Shown here: one piece after another, positions 59,072 to 64,000 of the stretch | Position numbering within the stretch: position 1 is the stretch's first letter | Layout: each line of letters starts with the position of its first letter | Origin: Micropterus salmoides | Lineage: Eukaryota > Chordata > Actinopteri > Centrarchiformes > Centrarchidae | NCBI RefSeq assembly: GCF_014851395.1 | Contig: NW_024040485.1 | Span: 19,208,620-19,272,619 of the forward strand | DNA: 64,000 nucleotides | Reading direction: 5' to 3' | Notes under the pieces: generated by a model | Databases searched by the model: none | What the model was told of the DNA's origin: nothing | Seen by the model: only the letters and a program-made list of their open reading frames with translations | Position numbers and translations under genes: made by a program

Positions 59072-60309
59072 ACGTTAATGCGTCAAATCAAGGCTTACAG
59101 TGGGAACGAGTGTCAACCAGTGCAGACTATAAAGAGTTAAAGCAGTAACTTATTCAGCTTTTAGTTTAATTATGTAATCTGATCCCGCTGATATTTCTGA
59201 GAATTTACAATGGACATTCCCAGGATGAATCACCAGAGGTCTTTACACCTGCAGTAAGTAATGTGTTCAACGTTTTTTATGCACACTGATCATCCACCAC
59301 CCCACTTTCTACTGTACTGGCCCTAGTTCTGGCTTCTGACGTGAGGATTTGCTGCTGTTCTTTGTCTTATAAAATTGTTAATTGATTATTTATGATATTT
59401 TGGATTCAGTTTCAGCAAAAACAAGGGATTTCATTACATCCCCTTAGGCTCCAGGAACTCCAAACAGACCAAACGATTAATGGATAATGGAAATAATAGT
59501 TGGCTGCCACCTTTCATCAAACTAAAAGCTTCACCATTCCACTAACCATCCACCGCCTTGGTTTAGCTCCTGCTAAGGCTTAAGTTGCCTCTGATTGATG
59601 CTGTGGCCAACACCAGAGTGGCTCTTGCTTAGCTGGGATTTCGGAGTTAAATTTATCCCATGTAGCCCCCCCCCCCTCTGGGAATTGCAAACTGAAGGTC
59701 TGATTTCACTGACCTGTCACCCTCCTCACCACTGGTGAGTTGAGCCTGGTGAACTCTACTCAATGAGTCACAGCACAGCCATACAGAAATGAATTACTGA
59801 TGGCAGTTGTCAACATGATTGGATGAATGCCTGCAGTTAGCATACAGTGTACCATAAACTGAAGGAGAGCTCCTACTTATTTCCCACTAAACAGTGAAGA
59901 AACATGTACAATAATTATAAGATCTGCAACAATTACACATTTCAGTAAGTGGCCATTTTTAATTCTGAATACTGGAGCATATAATGAAGGGAAGCAAAGA
60001 TTAGTTGTAGCACAGTGAGCAAAAAAAGATTGTATACTAATATGGGGGTATTCAGTTGGGAATGCAAAGTCAAGTCAGGCTTTGAAGGTGAGCAAAATGG
60101 AACACAAACTGAAGAGGGAAATATTATGGAAGTCAGGCAATGTATGTCTACTGTATATATTTTAAGTTGTTACAGTATTAAATTGAAATATAATAAAACA
60201 GGTGATCAATCATAAAACATATTTGGATTAAAAATAAAAGAAAGAAATCAAACCTCAAACGTAATTGAAAAGCTATCAATCTTTCTACTAGTCTCCACAC
60301 ACACATTTT
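59072..60309. other. Intergenic DNA between stk11 and sugp1
   Basis: It holds a hAT-like fragment (about 59340-59515) and a C run near 59668-59676. No gene was recognised. It must contain the stk11 promoter flank. Confidence 0.5.
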
Positions 60310-60315
60310 TTTATT
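60310..60315 (-). terminator. sugp1: sugp1 poly(A) signal
   Basis: AATAAA on the minus strand, 114 bp after the sugp1 stop codon. Confidence 0.55.
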
Positions 60316-60428
60316 TCTATTGTGCAACAGTGTCCATTTCACAACCGAGCAGAGCTGTGGCAGCTGCAGAAAACTGCTTTGAAGTTATGATAAACAAGAA
60401 CAAGAATAAACAAAAACAGTCTTCTACA

Positions 60429-60455
60429 TCAGTAATATGGTCTCCGTGGATTATT
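60429..60455 (-). CDS. sugp1: sugp1 last coding exon
   Basis: The acceptor (tccacag) precedes 60455. It codes for NNPRRPYY and a TGA stop. Confidence 0.95.
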   Translation of the reverse strand, partial: NNPRRPYY

Positions 60456-63400
60456 CTGTGGAAACAAAAGAAACACTAGATTAAATTCAAATATTAAAGC
60501 AAAGGAAACCCTGTTTAGTGGATCAGCAGCACAGTAAAGGAAAAACTCTTAAACTGTGTTGAAGTGTTATAAGTTTCAGAAGCTAATTATCCTATTAATG
60601 AGTTGATTCCTACAAGCTATTTCACATTAGCTAACATGTTAAAATAAATTGGTGCAAATTCACAGAATATTATTACAACAAACAAAACAATGTGAAAGAA
60701 ATGTTACCAGTGGGTTGGGTCTGAAGCGGTAAGCAAGCATCATCCTCTTTCTATAAGCATCATATTCATCGTCATTTTTTGAAAGCTCGGCTGGACGGTC
60801 AACTCCAAATCCTGCTCCGTTCATAGCGGTAATTCCCCTTGAGTGTGACAGAGAGACACTCTAAATTAGTTTCTCTTTTCTGTCTACTACATTTGAGAGC
60901 CAAAAAAATATTACTGTTACTCTCTATCTGGATAAAACAGAACAATTCAAAATATAACTTTTTCACAGAAGACATTTTGACATGTCGCAGTATTAAAAAA
61001 TAAATAAATAAAAAATAAAAAAAAGCACAGGTGTAAATAATTAAATCAATGTTGGCTGAATTCCATTTAGCCGCTTCAGTTTAAGGGTCCTGGTATACAT
61101 GCCAGCTCACTGACTTTGTTGACATTACTGTAAATCAGTGAATTTGAGTCAACTGTCCTGAAAATCTGTGCGCATGCTACCTTTCTTCCTATGGGTTTTC
61201 ATCATTGACAGTATGTTCACATTATGGAAACAAAACAAGACTGTTGGTACCAGAAATAAACACTTAACAATTAATGTTGTGTACTCTACTGACATTGTCA
61301 TTATTTTAGGTAAATAATAGAAATAGAAACACACTAAGTGTTACCTCACTTAACAACATTGAAATACAAATGAAAAACATTTTTTAAAGTCACAATGAAA
61401 AACCTTGTTTCTGAAGAGCCACTTGCTGCCTTTAATGTATGCATGTCCTGCTAAAAGTGTGAGAGGAATACGGTTACATTTGATGGGAGGAGATTGTGTA
61501 GAAATCTATAATGGTTTTAATGGCTCTAACTTCTATTTACACATGCAGCAGTACAAGTTACCACAAAAAACTAAGTAATCTAACACATTGAGATAAATAG
61601 AAGAACAATGTTTTATCGAAGATGAATGCTCACTTGTTGACAGGAGCCTTGATGCCCTGTCCTTCACTGCCAAGGCCTTCACCTTCCTTCCAGCCCATCT
61701 TCATAAGCATTCGGAAACCAAGATTCTCCACCGTCAACTTAAACTCTTTGTATTCTGAATAGTCTGGGTTGCGGCCCTCCTGCAAATGAAGAAAAGAGTA
61801 AAGTTGTTCACTGTCCAATACCATTTTTTCTTCCTAAAAGCTTTGATTCCGTTCACTTTTTTTTTCGTGTCTACTGGGGATGTTTCTAAATCAAATTTTT
61901 AGTAGAAACACAGACAAAATGTCCTTGTTATAGACAAATTAGTTAAGAAATATCACATAAACACAGTCAACTGAAAATAAGCATTATTACTGATGATTAC
62001 TGATCTAATTTACCTAGAAAAGAATGAACACTTCCTGTCATCTAAGTCTGTTAAGTACAGCAGGTTTGGTGTGTCTCAATACTAGTCCACACTGGTGCTC
62101 TTTACTCAATACAACCTGAGTAGTAATTATACTTTTCCCTGAAAGGTCTTTCTCTTTACTGTTGGCATTTAACAGTGACATCCTAGGTCTTATCAGACTG
62201 CATTCCAGTAACATTTGCATTACATAAACATTCTCTATTGACTTTTCAAAGGGATAAAATGTGCCAAATTAAGTTTAAAAGACTTTAAAACAAACAAGTG
62301 GCAATTACAGTCTCCTCCCAGGAATTTGCATGGGAAAAAGGACGTCTGGGTTGGCTGCTGGCTGTTACCACAGTGTCCTGACCTGGATAAGCAGCTTGAA
62401 AACAGAGGCATGAATGGATGATTACAATCCTGTTTACAGACATTTTCAACTGACCCTGATCTTACTAAACTGTGTCTGGCCTTCATGTGGAACAGCACAC
62501 ATTTAATGACTTACAGCCACGACAGACGTATGAAACAAGATTTACAGTACGCGAAAGAGATCCTGCAGAGTAAAATGACACAAACATTTAATGGCCAGTG
62601 GGATACCTGAAAAGTTTGGTGCCTTCTTTACTCAAAGACATTTCATCTTCATTTATCTCTGAAACTGAGATTGATGGATAAGGGCAATCCTAGTAGTTGT
62701 ACAACAGCAAGATCCTTCCCTATTAGGTTAGAAAACAAGTACATTCAGAGAAAAACTGACCTTGAGTGCCTTGAAGGTCTCCATGAACTTTTCTAGCTCT
62801 TCAGGGGGCAGGAAGTCACCAATAAAGTGTTTCCCTTTACCCATTTCTGTCAGAGATTCTGCCCACTCTGGAAAAGTACAGACAAGTAAACAAGTCTTTT
62901 TGTTTGTTTGTTTGTTTTTAAAAAACAGCAACAGTTGATCACTTTACCTTGATGAGAACTGATTATAAAGCACTGACAGCTGCTAGTATTCCAGTGGCAA
63001 GAACAATTTTCCAGCCTTACCACGGGTTTTCTCCATTTCCATCTGTCGGAGACGATGCTCCCAGGTGCCTGCCTGCTGGTCCACTTCTTCATCACTGTCG
63101 TATTCGTGTTGGTGGTCTCTCATGGCCTTCTCCCACATCACCTGCATCTCTGCCATCGCACGCTTGTGCTTCATGATCAAGTCATACATCTCTTGCATCT
63201 ACAGAGTGTGTCAGAAAACATCACAGACACAGTGAGCAACACATAAGCTCATAATAGATTATCAAGCCTAATGATCAGGAATTAAGTGCCTTCACTATTC
63301 TAAAACACAGATTACAGGGTGAATAAAATACGTTCGGCAGTTGGTGGAGTTCAGGTATAATCAAAAATTCAGTGGTGTAATTTTCACTTAGTAAATATAT

Positions 63401-64000
63401 TTAGTTGGCATTTTCATACCTCTTGTTGTTCTTTGAGTTGTCTCTTCTGGTCCTCAGACAGTTCTGTAACTCCTACTAGACCATGAGGCTTCCCCTTCTT
63501 ATAACCAAGACCTCGCAGCTCCTGGGCTGAAATAAACATCACCAATAACTTATATATTCAGAATTTAATTATCAGCTGATAATGTATCCAAAATAGCAAA
63601 TTAAAACGTAACTTCAAAACCTATGGTTCTATAAAAAGCGATGCTTGGTGCCATTTTATCAATACATATAATGATAGCAGTACCAATTTCTTGACAATAA
63701 TCACAGTATCTTCTATGACTCTTCCAAAACTGCATTTACATTACCATGAATGGGTTGGAAAGTATTAGACAATGGTATCCAAAGACATAGACACTGCCCA
63801 TTAAAGGGTTGCACCAAGTTTAGGTTTTATGTTAATTACTTTCATGCTCCAAAGGAGCAAACAAATTGCCTATATGCACATATTTACAGTATGTAAAACA
63901 CAACTTCATGTACCGGAGAGACAGGGTGTGTTTGGGTCTGGCATATTCATCTCCTGAGGAATAATGATGGGAGGAATAGGCAAATCGACTTTGTCATCCT
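60429..64000 (-). CDS. sugp1: sugp1 (SURP and G-patch splicing factor), 3' part
   Basis: SUGP1 is a nuclear spliceosome factor that acts with SF3B1 in branch-site choice and recruits the helicase DHX15 through its G-patch. Seven exons in matching phase are in the window: 63914-64000 (continues outside), 63420-63526, 63021-63198, 62761-62867, 61634-61779, 60708-60837, 60429-60455. Together they give 259 residues. Seen in order are QELRGLGYKKGKPHG, MQEMYDLIMKHKRAMAEMQ, HEYDSDEEVDQQAGTWEHRL, GKHFIGDFLPPEELEKFMET, the G-patch (LMKMGWKEGEGLGSEGQGI) and the family's terminal LAYRFRPNPLNNPRRPYY. The two SURP domains would lie beyond position 64000. It is co-oriented with stk11, about 1.4 kb upstream of it. 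Confidence 0.96.
60708..60837 (-). CDS. sugp1: sugp1 exon after the G-patch
   Basis: The acceptor (actcaag) precedes 60837 and GTAACA follows 60708. It encodes GITAMNGAGFGVDRPAELSK, DDEYDAYRKRMMLAYRF and RPNPL. Confidence 0.95.
60838..61633 (-). other. sugp1: sugp1 intron
   Basis: AT-rich, with A-rich runs near 61000. Nothing coding was seen. Confidence 0.8.
61634..61779 (-). CDS. sugp1: sugp1 G-patch exon
   Basis: The acceptor (tttgcag) precedes 61779 and GTGAGC follows 61634. It encodes EGRNPDYSEYKEFKLTVENL and then the Gly-rich G-patch motif, with all its key glycines. Confidence 0.97.
61780..62760 (-). other. sugp1: sugp1 intron
   Basis: No exon or repeat was recognised in this 1-kb stretch. 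Confidence 0.75.
62761..62867 (-). CDS. sugp1: sugp1 exon (FIGDFLPPEELEKF)
   Basis: The acceptor (ttccag) precedes 62867 and GTCAGT follows 62761. It encodes WAESLTEMGKGKHFIGDFLP and PEELEKFMETFKALK. Confidence 0.96.
63021..63198 (-). CDS. sugp1: sugp1 exon (YDSDEEVD)
   Basis: The acceptor (ctgtag) precedes 63198 and GTAAGG follows 63021. It encodes MQEMYDLIMKHKRAMAEMQV, EYDSDEEVDQQAGTWEH and MEMEKTR. Confidence 0.96.
63420..63526 (-). CDS. sugp1: sugp1 exon (QELRGLGYKKGKP)
   Basis: The acceptor (atttcag) precedes 63526 and GTATGA follows 63420. It encodes QELRGLGYKKGKPHGLVGVT and ELSEDQKRQLKEQQE. Confidence 0.94.
63914..64000 (-). CDS. sugp1: sugp1 exon cut by the window end
   Basis: The donor GTACAT follows 63914. 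It reads DDKVDLPIPPIIIPQEMNMP and DPNTPCLS, in phase with the next exon. Its 5' end is outside the window. Confidence 0.85.

Noticed and set aside
1..64000. CRISPR arrays, operons, phage or bacterial systems
   Set aside because: Gene structure, splice sites and repeats are those of a fish nuclear genome.

Overview
The window is vertebrate nuclear DNA, almost certainly from a ray-finned fish of percomorph type. Genes are split into short exons with canonical splice sites. Introns are AT-rich and full of (CA)n/(TA)n tracts, Tc1/mariner remnants, L2-like LINEs, hAT-like and foldback MITEs and a tRNA-derived SINE. There is no bacterial, phage or CRISPR content. Most gene calls rest on recalled family sequences plus splice sites and reading phases that fit together across introns.

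Layout. (1) About 1-16.1 kb, + strand: the 5' part of gatad2a (p66-alpha subunit of the NuRD complex), six coding exons and 391 codons, with a strong nest of transposons in one intron. The coding sequence stops at a clean splice donor (16098) and the GATA-zinc-finger half is not found. (2) 16.1-22.9 kb: an L2-like LINE running into a 500-N gap (18657-19156), then low-information DNA. (3) About 23.0-34.75 kb, + strand: cbarp (regulator of voltage-gated calcium channels through Cav-beta), a complete coding sequence of 1009 codons in nine coding exons behind a CpG-rich putative promoter. (4) 37.2-59.07 kb, - strand: stk11 (LKB1), complete at 438 codons in nine coding exons plus a 3'UTR exon and a 5' exon. 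(5) 60.3-64.0 kb, - strand: the 3' part of sugp1 (G-patch splicing factor), running off the window end.

cbarp and stk11 lie tail to tail, as their human orthologues do on 19p13.3. sugp1 and gatad2a are near neighbours on human 19p13.11. Here the cbarp-stk11 pair sits between them. The stk11-sugp1 junction is free of Ns, so that linkage is real at sequence level; the gatad2a-cbarp linkage depends on the gap. The four genes do not form a pathway: chromatin repression, calcium-channel control, an AMPK-family master kinase and splicing.

Most notable: stk11 intron 2 is a 100-bp AT-AC (U12-type) intron with a textbook donor and branch site; a 36-bp piece of that branch-site/acceptor region recurs (31/36 identical) inside a MITE 2.9 kb away; an upstream exon is open and in frame with stk11, giving a possible 75-residue N-terminal extension; and gatad2a is cut in half at or before the gap. 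I did not find a wholly new biological system.
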